Source: Madurella fahalii
Lineage: Eukaryota; Ascomycota; Sordariomycetes; Sordariales
NCBI GenBank assembly: GCA_029876055.1
Contig: CM056880.1
Span: forward strand, 1,860,001-1,924,000
Direction: 5' to 3'
DNA: 64,000 nt
Program-made: the position numbers and the translations under genes
In this document: piece by piece, positions 1-11,549 of the stretch
How positions within the stretch are numbered: position 1 is the first letter of the stretch
Layout: each line of letters begins with the position of its first letter
The notes under the pieces: generated by a model
Database searches by the model: none
What the model was told of the DNA's origin: nothing
Seen by the model: only the letters and a program-made list of their open reading frames with translations

Positions 1-2286
1 GCACGCGCCGTCGTCATGACCGTGTTAGGCAGGTCCCCGGTGTGCGGGACATGGTGCATGCCCAAGTTGAGCCACACGACGAGGTCCTCGTTGCGCAGCG
101 ACTCCGCGTCGAAGAAGGCGTCGAAGTCGACGGGCGGGTCGTGCACGTCCTGGCTGTTCGGCGGGTGGGACGCCCGGGGCTCCGTGTCCTTGCGCCGCGT
201 GATCTGGACGTCGTGGGCGGCCCAGCGCGCGGCGTTGGCGAGGTTGGTGCTGTCGAGCACCGTCAGGTGCGCGGGTGGCGTGGACGGGAGGATGCGGTAG
301 CCTCGGAGCTCGCCGTAGCGGTTGGGACGCTGCTCGTTGACGATGAGCAGCTGGGTGGCGGCGTTGGGCGGCCAGTTCAGGCGCGAGGCAGATTCCGAGA
401 GGATGAACATGCGGGTTAGGGCCATGGCGTTGCGGGGCTTGGGCCCCCTTGACCAGGGGCAGATTTTGGTGGTGGGGATCATGGTCATGAGCTGCGCTGA
501 GTTGGCGGTTCCGAGGATGTCAAGGTCGGCTTTGAAATTGAGCACGTGGTCGTGCATGCTCCCGCTGAGCGCAGACTGGATGCGGAAGCCGTAGTCTTGG
601 TCGTGGGCGAAGTAGGCCGACTGGATATACCCGGATGCGCGGACGTCGACGGAGATGGAGCCGTCCATGAAGAAGGTGTAGCTGAATGAGTAGTCGTAGT
701 TGCCGACTGTGGCGACGGCCCGGACTACAAAGTAGATGTTTTTGGTTGCGAAGACGTAGCGGTTTATGGTGTGCCGCTGGATGGGGTAGTCAGATACGTA
801 CTCGAAGAGACATACACTGTCGATGTGGGTGTTGATTGTCTCGGCGACGTAGAAGGAGGTGTTGAGATAGACTGAGTGAGCAGGGCAGTCGTAGCCCTTG
901 ACTAGCTCAAACGTGTATAGCCCGAATCCATAGAAGGTGTCGAGACATGCGGTGCCCGAGTTCATTGGGTCATTCCCTTGACGAGTTAGCATACCCACCG
1001 CTTGGTGCTCCTGTCACAGGCACGGCAGCTTACCTGCGTAGTGCGCCAGAGCTTCTTGCAGACTCAGCTCGTACAGAAGTCTCTCGCCCTTGTAGCGAAT
1101 GTCGTAAAGAGCGAGGCCGGTATCCCTGGTGAAGCCAATGTAGAAGCTGTAGTCCATCCAGTCGACATACTTTTGCTGGCGGTCGACGGCAAAACGTGAG
1201 GGCCCTGGAGCGACCAGGATCGGGGGATGTGCAGTATCCATGGGGTGTACGGAGCCCAGTTGATCGGTGCTTGCCCAAATCCTGTCCACATTTGGGGGGT
1301 TCTTGACAAACCCCTCTCTCCAGTAGGCTTCTCGGAAAGCGTCGGTGGTTTCGTAGAAAACGTTGTTGTAGAACCAGCCCTCAAGCTTCCACTTGCTGAC
1401 GTCCCTGCCGGTTACATCTGACATGACGTACAGACCAAGCGGCAGCGGGGCCATGGCATCAAATCCCTGTGTCGGAGAAAGTGTCCCAGCGTATGATCCT
1501 ACCGTCGTCCTGCCACAGAGGTTCGATGCCCCAGATGTCGATTGTGTCATTGTCCAGGCCTAGTGCAGTACCATTCCACAAATCCGGAGTAATGTCCGTG
1601 ATGGAGGCACTGATTTTGTAGAGCCACTCGCTATACAGCGTTCCCGTGTCTGCGTCGAGGTTGCGTACTCGACAGCCGCTCTTCTTGGTGTAGGGATATT
1701 CTAGTGGTTCCCAGGCTGTGGACACATCGTCGATAGGAAGCGGTCCCACCGGGATGTCCGCATAGTATGGCCCCTCGTTGCCCGATTGTTTAGGACGACA
1801 TGGGCATACCTTGCAGGTCGCGTCGCATTTCTGTCCAAGTAGGCCAGAGCGTCGGTCTTGTTGGGCCACATTGCCTCGACGAGCTGTGTGGAGTGGTTTA
1901 GTGCAAATGCTAACTCTGACCTTTGGGCTGGGTTACTGGCATGGTATTGTCCCATTCCGTAGCATCCTCGCTGATAGTCAGATTTAGGTCCTCTTGGGCG
2001 AAGAGCCACCGGACGACAGCAGCAGCTTCATAATCGGCGAGCTCGCCCCATACGTTGGCCTTTGGGGCCGGATAGTGGTTACCAGGCTGTCGGCGCAAGG
2101 AATTTTCGTCGTCTGACGACCCTCAACAGCATGTTTGAAACGGTTCGCCAGCTTTCTCTTGCCTGGTCCCTTTTGCGCCCAAGCAGCTCTAGAACCTGGC
2201 CTTGCGAGCACATCATGGACGACTGAGAAAAGAAGAAAGGCCGAGATAACAAGCGCCCTAGGGACCAGAAAACCAAAACGGCCCAT
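1..2286 (-). pseudogene. Copper amine oxidase, 3' end cut by window edge, N-terminal half frame-broken
   Basis: Homologue of secreted fungal copper/topaquinone amine oxidases, which deaminate primary amines to aldehyde, ammonia and H2O2. The ATG at 2286 starts a signal peptide (MGRFGFLVPRALVISAFLLF). The catalytic half is open from 976 to the edge: TVGNYDY holds the Tyr that becomes topaquinone (about 676-696), SGSMHDHVLNFK has two copper-ligand histidines, and HHVPHTGDLP carries the third. ACLDTFYGFG holds the catalytic Asp. Two introns splice cleanly: 1884-1936 (53 nt) and 977-1033 (57 nt). Upstream, family-like sequence changes frame three times: near 2057 (before APKANVWGEL), near 1771 (between NNRAT and GPYYAD) and near 1467 (between WDTFSDTG and FDAM). 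No intron fits the last two. The first could be a 5' intron, though a one-base loss fits better. All neighbouring genes are clean, so a decaying gene is likelier than poor sequence. Confidence 0.72.
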
Positions 2287-5173
2287 AGTGGCTGACTGTA
2301 TGGTAGAGAAACGTATTGGGTTCCAGGCGAACCCTCGTTAGGGCCGGCGTGGTACGCGCTTCTTATCCCCAGGTATGCCTCACTCTCCTACAGCACAGTT
2401 CCACCAACCGTCATGCTGTGAGACTCTAATATTCCGTACGTTCTGCATTCCGAGTGAATCTCATCGCGTTCTAGTGATGTGAACGGCTCGTCGGCATATC
2501 ACCACGCAGAGATGCTATGACCGGATGTCGGGGAACCATCAAAGAAATTAGGGATCATTGTGTTGTCCTGCAACTTCCGCACGGGGTTCTTGCATCACAT
2601 TTTTGAGGCTCATTGACGAGCCGGAAGGAATCGCCGTCATCTTCCCCAGCATCTGGATCACAAGAGCACGTTCGAAGGAGGAGGGAAGGGTGGAAGCGGA
2701 AGGGATGAAGTGGTATCACATATGGCTGACGACAGCCGAAACCAAATTTCGGGACTCGATGGTCTCAGTAACACGAGAATGCAGCCGTTCGGAACCCGCG
2801 GTCGGCGGCCGGCAGGAAAGCTGTATAACGGTAGCCTGGTAGCATCAAAACCCAACGCACGACGGACGAGTTCAGAAATCTTACCCTCTCCAAGTCGTCA
2901 TTGTCGGGGCAGAATGGGTGGGCAGAAATAGCCTACCCACCCATCCAACCTTGACAACAAGGACTGTCGTTGCATATATCTCCTTGACAGGCGCACCTGG
3001 GAGTAGGTTAGGTACAGTACACTACCTAATCTTCACAACTTCCATCTGCCAGACACGAAACACACACGGCGAGGAGACACAACCACTTTGTAGTGCATAA
3101 TCCAGGGCATCTCCAGCGGCCCGTTTTTTTAACCATGGATGCATGTCGCGCGTGACATTAGCGGCCGCCCATGTCGCGACTAGTATTCGAAGACGGGCGG
3201 GCCGTTCGGCAGTGCGTTCGACGCCGGTAGACTTATTCACTCGGATTGCGTACCAAAGTAATTAATGGGCAGCGTAAGCGGACGCAAACTAAATCATTGA
3301 ATGTTGATATCCCGGGTAATCCGTCATATAGGTTAAACTAGCGCTCGGCACTACAATAAAGGTCGTTCTTTCATCTTTCTTCCAACTTTTCTGAAACGAA
3401 GTGCACGAACAGACATTCGAGCCTCTCGGATGTCGACTGGCCCCATTCCTTCACCCGTCGAGTCCTTGTACTCCATTGGAAGTCGGTGGGACTAGACGTT
3501 GCGGAGTTTCGACGTCCATCGAGGTTCGCTCCACGGCCCGATGAATACTCCTTTCCATTATATTGTAAACATAGGGACAAACCCACTGCAAACCTGCAAA
3601 GTCCATAAGCAAACATCGCCAGTAGATTGTATTAGCTTGTCCACATCAAGCGCCTTTCAAATTTCAACAGCACCTCCGGGAGGAAATTCGTACAATGCTC
3701 GAGCGTAACATCCACGCATACCAACATCAAGCCCACGCTGGTGTCATTGTGGTGCGTAACTCAGCATCAATGTTGATCATTACCACTAGGCGGGCGGGAT
3801 ATAACCCCCGACAACACAACTCAGGTAACCAACCATGATAGAACGCCCGGCTCCCTTTCCCCTGCCAAGAGGCGGACTATGACGGTGCGGGACATTCTTA
3901 ACAAGGGTCCCGGGTCGATCGTCACCAACGGGTGGGTACCGTACGGTATGCACCAAGCCTAATGATGTCCCAGATCACCGGGGCGCTGTGGAACTGCCGA
4001 GCAGCGGCTGCCGCCCGCCTCGTCAGAGGCTGAGCTCTCCGTTTCCGCCTCTCCATGCGTAAATCTGAGCAAGGGCTGGAGAGCCCCGCGGTTCGGCAGC
4101 GGGCGCTGTAGATTGCCGAGTTGAGACTAAGTATGAGAAGAAGTTCACGCTTCTTCACACCAACAGCGGCTGCTGGCCGTGTCTTGAGCAGGGGCTTTAA
4201 ACGCCTTACAGGGGTTTTTAGCGTCATGCACGAAGCCTCGACAGAAAACGACCCTTGGAGTGTTACCTCACCGACTGCTTTTCTTTCAAGGGGCCGACGA
4301 TCTTACGTAAAACAGCCATGGGGAAGCGGCAGCTGAATGGGAATCGAAATATGAGCAAAAAAGGTTTACGTTCATCCATTTGACCCCTGGCGGCTTAGCC
4401 AGGAGATATCTGGACCTTGCCCCTGCCGATCCTGCCAACATTTGCCGGGCTTGGCTGGATGTGGAAGAGCTGAACCCCCTGTTCTAGGTCTAGCCTAGCG
4501 CCTCGTTCGGTTTAGTGTATACAGAATGCCGGGAGATCATGAAGCCAAGAGGTGCTCAACGTATTGGCTCAGGGGAGTAATTCCGCTTGCCCTGACCGGT
4601 GCGTGACAGCCCTGACTAGTTCCATCACCATCTGCCGTGCTCGCCGGCTTCGCGTTACATGGCAGCGAGAACAGCTCTGCAAACGATGATCTGGCGTGCT
4701 GTGAAGGTAACTGATCCCAATTGCGAGTGTTGGAATCTGCTTGTGATCTTGGGCGTAGCTGGACGTCCCAGAAACTATGAATCGTAGGAAACCCTGGGTT
4801 ATGCTCCACGGTCCGAGCCGTTCGACACCGTTCAGCCATGGTAAGAAAAAAAAAAAAAAAAAAGGCATTTCAGCATTGGGGGAGAGATGTACAAACCTAC
4901 TAAGCCGTATCACCACTAGCTCGCAATCCGTGGCATCTGTGAGTACGGTGATCTCTGGGAGGCACTCGAAAAATCGGCCCGACCCTTGCACTTTGGTCGC
5001 GGAGATGCTGAGTCGATCGACATCACGGGCGGCAGACCGACTTCACAATCTGCCTACAAAAAGGGCGGTCCCGTCTCCGTCAGTCTCGAGCATTGATTGC
5101 CCATCATCCTCACAGCTTAGATCGTTCTTTGCTCAACGCACACCTCGCCTCAGCCATCCTCATATTCGCCAAG
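2287..5173. other. Intergenic, no gene supported
   Basis: This is 2.9 kb between the amine oxidase start and the UVI-1/HsbA-like gene. All ORFs are short, overlap on both strands and lack recognisable protein features. The stretch holds a GTACAGTAC site at 3012-3020, inside a longer imperfect dyad (aggtacagtacactacct). It also holds an 18-base A run at 4846-4863. The last few hundred bases must contain the promoter of the gene starting at 5174. Confidence 0.6.
4846..4863. repeat. Poly(A) homopolymer run
   Basis: There are 18 consecutive A in intergenic DNA, about 310 bases upstream of the UVI-1/HsbA-like start. There is no flanking target-site duplication or other sign of a retroposed copy. 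Confidence 0.9.
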
Positions 5174-5894
5174 ATGCTTTCTCTCCGCTCCCTCGTCACC
5201 GGCGCCGTCGCGCTCATGGCGACGCCCATCATGGCCCTCACGGCTACCCAGGTCACCGACAGCCTCAAGGATCTGACCGCCAAATCAGACGCTCTTGTGC
5301 CCCCCGCACAGAGCATCGCCGATAGCGTCACCGTCGATGTATGTTCGCGGACACTTGGCTCTGACCATTCACTTATTAACATAACATAGGTTTTCGTCAA
5401 TGTCTTTGCGGAGGTCGTCGTGGGTTCCACGGATCTCGTCGCTCAGCTGGAGGCAACGGCCCCGATCACCGTGGCGGCTGAAGTGGATCTCATCATCGCT
5501 GCTTTCGTCCAAGTATGTTTCAAAGCCGGACTCGCTTCTATTCTAAGCTGACGGTTCTCTCTAGCTCTCTGTCTCTCTCCAAGTTGTCCTAGACATTCTG
5601 AGCGTCAGAGTCGACATCGTTGCGGATCTAGTCGTTCTCCTCCAGCCGGTGCTCTCCATCCTTGGGCAGGAGCAAACTGCCATCAATGTAAGTGTCTTTG
5701 GCGCCATCAATCCGGCGTTATCAACTCCTCCAAACACCCCCTTTCGACTTGAGCTGCCGCTGACATTACGGATCTACCAGGGCATCGCTGCCGAGCTCAT
5801 CCGCATCGTCGATTCCAGGGGCGCCGAGATCCAGGCCCCGGCCGACACTCTGCTCTTGACCCTCGGTGACGTTATCGGCCTCTTGGGTCTCTAA
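5174..5894 (+). CDS. Small secreted UVI-1/HsbA-like cell-surface protein
   Basis: Four exons (5174-5338, 5390-5512, 5565-5687, 5781-5894) give 174 residues. A signal peptide (MLSLRSLVTGAVALMA) is followed by LTATQVTDSLKDLTAKSDAL and a run of amphipathic, Val/Leu/Ile-rich helices with no cysteine. This resembles the fungal UVI-1-like and hydrophobic-surface-binding-protein (HsbA, PF12296) group of secreted alpha-helical proteins; the resemblance is by eye. HsbA itself coats hydrophobic surfaces and recruits esterases; a similar role here is inference. All three introns (51, 52 and 93 nt, GTATGT or GTAAGT donors) are phase 0, and the two middle exons are both 123 nt, a modular pattern. The start is the only ATG giving a signal peptide. 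It is convergent with the oxidoreductase that ends at 6812. Confidence 0.82.
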
Positions 5895-6811
5895 ATGACG
5901 AGTGGCACTACCGCTTGCAGCAAGGTCGATGACCTCGTGCATTTCCTGATGGCTGCAAGGATAGAAGCGCCTTAGCCAGCAGCATTGGTCTGCGCAGCGG
6001 AGAGGATGGATTATGGCGACTCGTAATGGAGTAGAGGAGTGTGGCCAATTCTGCCGAGGAATGATGAGTGATGCTGGAAGTGATGGGTTGAAGACGGGGT
6101 CCTTAATTTAGATTTGGGCATAGACTCGTAAAAATGGCACTGATTTCCATGCCCAAGCACATGGAGCTCTCGGCACATTTTTACGTAATTGACTATTAAT
6201 TATGCTGCCTGTGCTATGCAATCGCCCCGTCATGGGCTCATCTGTTTCAATGGACAAATCGTTCAAGTTTAGCACGACTCTAGGGGTTTGTCGGTATTGC
6301 GTGGATCTCCTTTGCCAATGTCGGAAAGTCAACTCATTGAGAAGCTTCAGACTCAAGTCTTCTATCCGTCTTGCTAGATCTCGCTGAGCTGGAACACCCC
6401 TACTCAAGTCAACGGGCACCGCCCCTTATCCTTTCAGATTGTCCAGGCACATACTCGAGAACATCACCTAGCCTACTAGAGTTCAATGCAATATCTTAAC
6501 TGGATATGTAAAACAGAACTTGGCTATTCCATTGCTCGTCGTAGACATGTGGTCTTTCCGCTGTTCATGCCCATAGGAATAGTAGTAGACTGGTGCAAAC
6601 CAAAGACAGTCCTAGAATCCCGCAAACCCCCCCAAACGCCGATCTAAATGCAGCAGACTGGACCTTAATCACAAGTGGTAGTCCTGCGGGCTCGTAACAA
6701 TAACACCTCGTCTCGCCCATACGGCTTCGATGCCCATATCTTCCTCGCCGCTAGTAGTCACAAAATCTTGATCAGTACCGACTGACAGGACAGGGCTGGT
6801 TGAGAAGATGC
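5895..6811. other. Intergenic between convergent genes
   Basis: This is about 0.9 kb of moderately AT-rich DNA between two 3' ends. It should contain both 3' untranslated regions. I see no ORF with protein-like features and no repeat. Confidence 0.6.
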
Positions 6812-8340
6812 TTACTCATTCTTGAGATTGATAAAGGGCTCGGTGGCCCCTGCGGAAATGTTGGGGTTTCGAAAGATGACGTTGCGTGTCTAGCCGTTTG
6901 TTGCTTGTCAGTCCAATTCCCCTGTCTAAGTGTCCAGTATTTCGGCCGGAGTAAAAAGGGAATGCAAACTCACCAAACCCAGCGTCAGATGTATCGCCGC
7001 CGGCGCAACGGCCAACCTCTCCTCCGGCTCCCGCCCCGCTACCATGGCGGCAATATTCTGCGCCGCCGTAGCAGCCTGCACCGCTCCGGGCTTGGCTGCC
7101 TTGTGCGCCCCCGAGTCCGCAATGTCTCCCACCGCAAACAGATGTGGGTACTTTGGGTCCCGGAACTGCATCGTCGGCCGCACCCGGATGAAGCCGTTGT
7201 CGGGGTTGACCAGCGAGTCGGGCGACGACGGCTCCAGCCCGGTCAGGAACTGGTTGTTGGGCGTCTGCCCCGTCGCTTGGATGGCGAAGTCGACCGTCAG
7301 CGCCCGTCCGTCCTGGAGGCGCACCTCGAACGGCTTGTCCCCGTCGTTCGGAAACCCCCCGTGCGGGACGACCACTCGGCTGCCGGTGACGAGGTTGACG
7401 CCGAGCTCCCGGAAGCGGTCCTTGATGAGGTTGCTTAGCGCTTCGTGGTACACTGGCATGAGCTGCTGGCGGGAGTGGATCAGGGTGATGGTCTTTTCGG
7501 GGTAGATCTCCTTGAGGTCGCAGGCCATTTGGACGCCCACGGCGCCACCGCCGATGATGGCGAGTGACTGGGCTTTCTCGATGCCCTGTTGGTATGCCTG
7601 TAGGTAGCGCACCGAGGGCGCCTTGTCGTCGCTGGGCATGGTGCCTGGGGCGGCGAGGCGGGTGCCCGTGGCGACGACGAGGAAGTCGAACTGGATGGTT
7701 CGGGAGCCCTGCCATTCCCTGTCCAGAGTGACAGAGTTGGGCTCGAGAGATATGGCTCGCGCCCGGGCGACTTGGTGCCGGGGTGTTGTCTCCGCTGGGG
7801 TGTTAAAGACAGATGAGAATGGAATGAAGGCCTTGTGCTCGTGGTTTGGTGCAATGGCGAAGCGAGGCTGGCTCTGTCAGACACGAAGGATTGAAAGGGC
7901 GAGCTGGGCGATGCGCCGATGCAACGTACAAAAGCAAACAAGTGGTGGAAATGGCTGTGAGGTTCAACTAGAAGGACCTGCCGACTCGAATTAGACAGCG
8001 TCATCAATAACGACAGTTGGCGAAGCAAGAGGGACTCACACGATGGGTTACTGGAAGGAGATTCGCAAGCTCCTTCGCTGTATTCTGGAGATGGAAGCAG
8101 ACTAGATTAGTAAACTGGAACTTGGATTACGGGCATATGCTAACCAATTAGGTGAATTCAACTTACCACCCCAACGAACGAACCGCCCAACACAACTACA
8201 TTACGAAGAGTCCCAGCCATCTTTCCCAGCTTGGTCAATTCAGGGGTCGTGTGTAAATGTTCCAGGTAAAGACTGGTAAGGGCAATAGCCACGGCAACCA
8301 ATAACAGTAAAAGAGGAATTGATACCTTGGTAGAAGCCAT
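6812..8340 (-). CDS. FAD-dependent pyridine nucleotide-disulphide oxidoreductase, AIF/AMID-like
   Basis: Five exons (8167-8340, 8040-8084, 7930-7977, 6974-7867, 6812-6889), all joined in phase 0, give 412 residues. A hydrophobic N-terminal segment (about residues 7-27) suggests a membrane anchor. The FAD-binding strand follows (VVVLGGSFVG, near residue 50), then VLLVEPHSHFHHLFAF, an ATG motif (FLVVATGTRL), the NAD(P)H Rossmann motif (LAIIGGGAVGVQMACDL, near residue 195), a second ATG-like motif (AIQATGQTPNNQFL) and the closing FAD motif HLFAVGDIAD. This order is that of AIF/AMID/FSP1-type flavoproteins and fungal relatives. The likely role is NAD(P)H oxidation coupled to a quinone or other acceptor at a membrane; the substrate cannot be read from sequence. 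Introns are 62-84 nt with consensus ends. Confidence 0.88.
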
Positions 8341-10038
8341 ACTGAAGAGAAAGTAACGATTTATAGACAGTAAATACCCAGATACGGAGATCCCCGAGTG
8401 TTCCTTGTCTGATGCTCGCTTCTCGGCGCTACGAGTGGATCTCCGAGCTCGGCGTGGGGACGGCGAATTGGCGGCAGGGCACCCCGGGAGCTGTTGGGTT
8501 AAGGTTAAGCCTGTTGTACTGTACAGTATATGAAATACCCAGTAATTATTGTATATCCACCGAGTACCAAGCATCCAGCGCCTCCTTTTGCCACTTGAAT
8601 CAAATCGACCCAGGCCCAACTTGCCGATCGAGTTATCAGAACTGGTTTCGACAGGTAGTTAGCGAGAAAAGTATTCTTTATAGTTTGGTAATTAACATCA
8701 TATACCCGTCTTCAACGAGAATGGACTTTGCGGCCATCTCAGCGACGGAACCCTTGAAACGAACAATGTGGCAGTGTCTGTCTGAAAATTCGGTGTTCAA
8801 AAGTCCGGTACAGACATTGATCAAGTTGAAGCTCTTGGACGGGGCTTTGATAAAGTACTTGGCACAACCACCCTTTACCTTCCTCACTACGGCCAGCGAC
8901 GAATACTTCACGCTGGGGTCTGCACCGAGACATCAGGATCGATCTCAATTATCTAATCGGAGCAAAGCTGTACGAGGGTGACTGGGAGGGGTGCTGCAAC
9001 AGGAGTATATTGGCAGAACCAGTGCGCCTAAGTCTGGTGCCCAATGCCGATTGGAATTTACGAGCAGTACCTGAATGCCAACCCCCGACTCCGGTCCTTG
9101 TTCTGCGATATAAAGCTGGGCTAAATTTCAAGCTTGTCAGTACTAGCTCGAGTATTATGAAGGCCGCGGCGACAAAGTTATCGTCTCTCGGACAATGTCT
9201 ACTCTCTCCATGCGTACGCAAAGAGGCTGACGGAACCGGTCCTCTATGGCAGCACCACTTACTTATACAGAGCGCCAGGAGGTACTGAACTGAGGTATTT
9301 TCGCAGCTCGCCACAGTGTAATACCCTCTTGCTCTCTAAAATAGGTAACACATCCCTCGTTATATCCGAGGCGATAGTTCTCATCCAGATCTTGGCGTAA
9401 TACGGCTCGCGTCGCTAGGAAGCCCAGCGCCTCGGCCGAATCCTGCGAGCCAAGCATGAAGGGGCACGGTGGGATTTTCTTTCCCATGCTCCTCTGCGAA
9501 GCTCGAAGATCAGTCCAGAAGACAAGTAGCTCATGGTCATCATCACACGGTCTCTATTGATTGATTTTTCACACCTGTTCATCCAGATTAGAAAGAAAGC
9601 ATCATACGTTGGTTTGCTCACTCTTTATCAACCTTTGCCTGTAGCTCTCCGTCGACCTCTGTACGCCGGTCTCTTCTACGTCGCTAATCTAATCCTGGCT
9701 ATCCCTGCTCAGGACTCTGCCCATTCGGCCAAAGTCCCAAGTGCCAAATCCGGCTAGTAACTCTGACTCTTTGGTACAACCCTTCTTTGTATAAGGCACC
9801 CAAAGGCGCACCCCAACTCCCACCATTGCGCAGCGAGTACCTGGTTAGCTGATTAGTTGGTAGCTTCGACTAAGTACAGTAGCTTAGTTATGCAAGTTAC
9901 TCCTCACCAGCATGAAGAGTATTTGTCCAAGCTGTATACCAAAAATATATGATTGGGCTGTTGGATTCATAGATCGGCACGGGTAGCTACGAACCCAGGG
10001 TCCTGCGAAGTGGATATAGATATTCCCACTCGCCGTCG
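8341..10038. other. Intergenic, promoter side of the FAD oxidoreductase
   Basis: This is 1.7 kb without a supportable gene. It contains a perfect 12-base palindrome at 8517-8528 and a partial match (GTACAGTAG) at 9874-9882. ORFs here are short, alternate between strands and show no domain-like sequence. Confidence 0.55.
8516..8529. promoter_or_regulatory. Palindromic GTACTGTACAGTAT site
   Basis: TACTGTACAGTA is a perfect 12-base palindrome 176 bases upstream of the oxidoreductase ATG. It contains the nonamer GTACTGTAC, which recurs upstream of other genes in this window. A transcription-factor dimer site is inferred; no factor is named. Confidence 0.4.
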
Positions 10039-11549
10039 TTACTCCCTCAGATACTCGCACACAGCCCTGCCCCATCGCACCGCGCCCTTATACACCCACA
10101 TGCCCGGCGCATTCCCTGCCTTCAAGCCCTCAATCGCGTCCGCGAGCTGCGGTCCCAGGCCCTCGGCCTTGATTTCGGCCAGCGGATACAAAAGCGTCTT
10201 GAAGCTAAAGAGAATCGCCCCCGTCTCGGGCAGCCGGGTCAGCGTCTGCACCTCGACCCTGAACCTCGCCGCCTCAGCATCAATCCTCTCCTCTTCCCCC
10301 ACCGCCTCGCCCTCATAGGCGTGATTCCCGCTCGGTGCGAAAAGCCTCGAATGCGTCTGCACCCCCCACTGATTCCCCCCAGCCACGCCCAGCGCCGTCA
10401 GCACCGCACTCCACAGCAGAGACAGCAAAACCAAACAAAATCAACAACGCTAAGACCCTTCTCTCCTTTCCTTGTTTGCTTAAGGAAAAGAAAAGGAAAA
10501 AGAAAAAACAAAAGAGAGAAAAAGAACGCACATTAACCCTCCTCACCGCCCTCCCCACCTCAAGCCTCGCAAAGAACCTCTCCATGCTCGCTCCGATCCT
10601 AGCATACCCGGGCACAGGCGCGTGGATGGCGGCCAGCGCCCGGCCCAGCTTCTCGGAGGGGTCGAACCCGGCCGGGTGGCAGCACACAAAGGCCACGGCG
10701 CGGTGCGCCCCGGTCTCCGCCCCGTCCCCGTCCCCATCCCCGTCTTCGTCCTCGTCCCGTTCCTCGTCCCGTCCCCCGTCCCGATCCCCGTCCTGCAGCA
10801 GCAGGAACATGTCGTCCTCGACTGTCTCGCCCACGATCCGGAGCATCTCGCGCGGATCGCTGGGTGGCGGCTGCAGCGGGGCGCTGAGGTTGGTGACCTT
10901 GTTGCGGAAGATGGTGGTGGTGATGGTGGTGCTGCTGCTGCTGCTACTGCTATTGGAGGGGGTGGGGACGACCTCAAACATCCGCGGGAAGCGCGTCGGG
11001 AGATAGGTCCCCAGGAGGTAAGTGTATAACTCGCGGACCGGACCGTGGCCGGCGGGCAGCACGCCGAGGACGGTGGAGGGGTGGGTTGCCATGATCGCTC
11101 GGCGGGAGGTGACGCGGGAGAGGTAGTTGGAGTCGATGAGGATGAGGTCCGAAGGAGTGCTGTTCTGGAGGGCTGGAGAGGATTGTTGCGCCGGGTTAGT
11201 GGTCTTGATAGGATTATTTGGCGCGGCAACATGAGACACACATACCCATAGTGATGTGATACGTTGGCTTGAAGGGCCGCAGCTTCATTGGGGGCGTGGC
11301 TTTCCAGTCAAAGTCGGCAAGGGGTTCAATACTCGTGGTGTTCGGGCTCGGACCATCCGGTTTGGCCGTTCCATTGTCACGACGGCGCCTTTTTTCTACA
11401 GCATTAGTTCCGGAGTTAGCTGCAGCCGCTTTGGAATCACCACGGTGCGAGCTTGTCAGTGGTTGTTGTCGGTGCCGGGAACCGAGATGCCATCCGCCCA
11501 CTGTCGTCACCATGATGATCAAGACGGCAAATGCAAATAAGATTGCCAT
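10039..11549 (-). CDS. Heme-dependent oxidative N-demethylase-like protein (DUF3445), membrane-anchored
   Basis: Three exons (11246-11549, 10532-11172, 10039-10368) give 424 residues. The first ATG in frame is 11549 and begins a signal anchor (MAILFAFAVLIIMVTTVGG). Family marks follow: PFKPTYHITM, LILIDSNYL, TYLPTRFPRMF, the strongly conserved IHAPVPGY, and a C-terminal block with TLTRLPETGAILFSFKTLLY and PLAEI. These are the conserved blocks of the DUF3445 / heme-dependent oxidative N-demethylase family (PF11927); the bacterial prototype demethylates dimethylamine-type substrates. A low-complexity acidic insert (near 10722-10798, GD/RDE repeats) sits in the middle and should be a surface loop. 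Introns are 73 and 163 nt. The longer one has a purine/pyrimidine-rich stretch with poly-T tracts on the coding strand. The substrate is unknown. Confidence 0.83.
10722..10798. repeat. Degenerate hexanucleotide minisatellite in coding sequence
   Basis: The plus strand reads as variants of cccgtc/ctcgtc repeated about 12 times. On the coding strand it encodes an Asp/Gly/Arg/Glu stretch within the DUF3445 protein. It is in frame throughout, so length changes of six bases would be tolerated. Confidence 0.75.
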
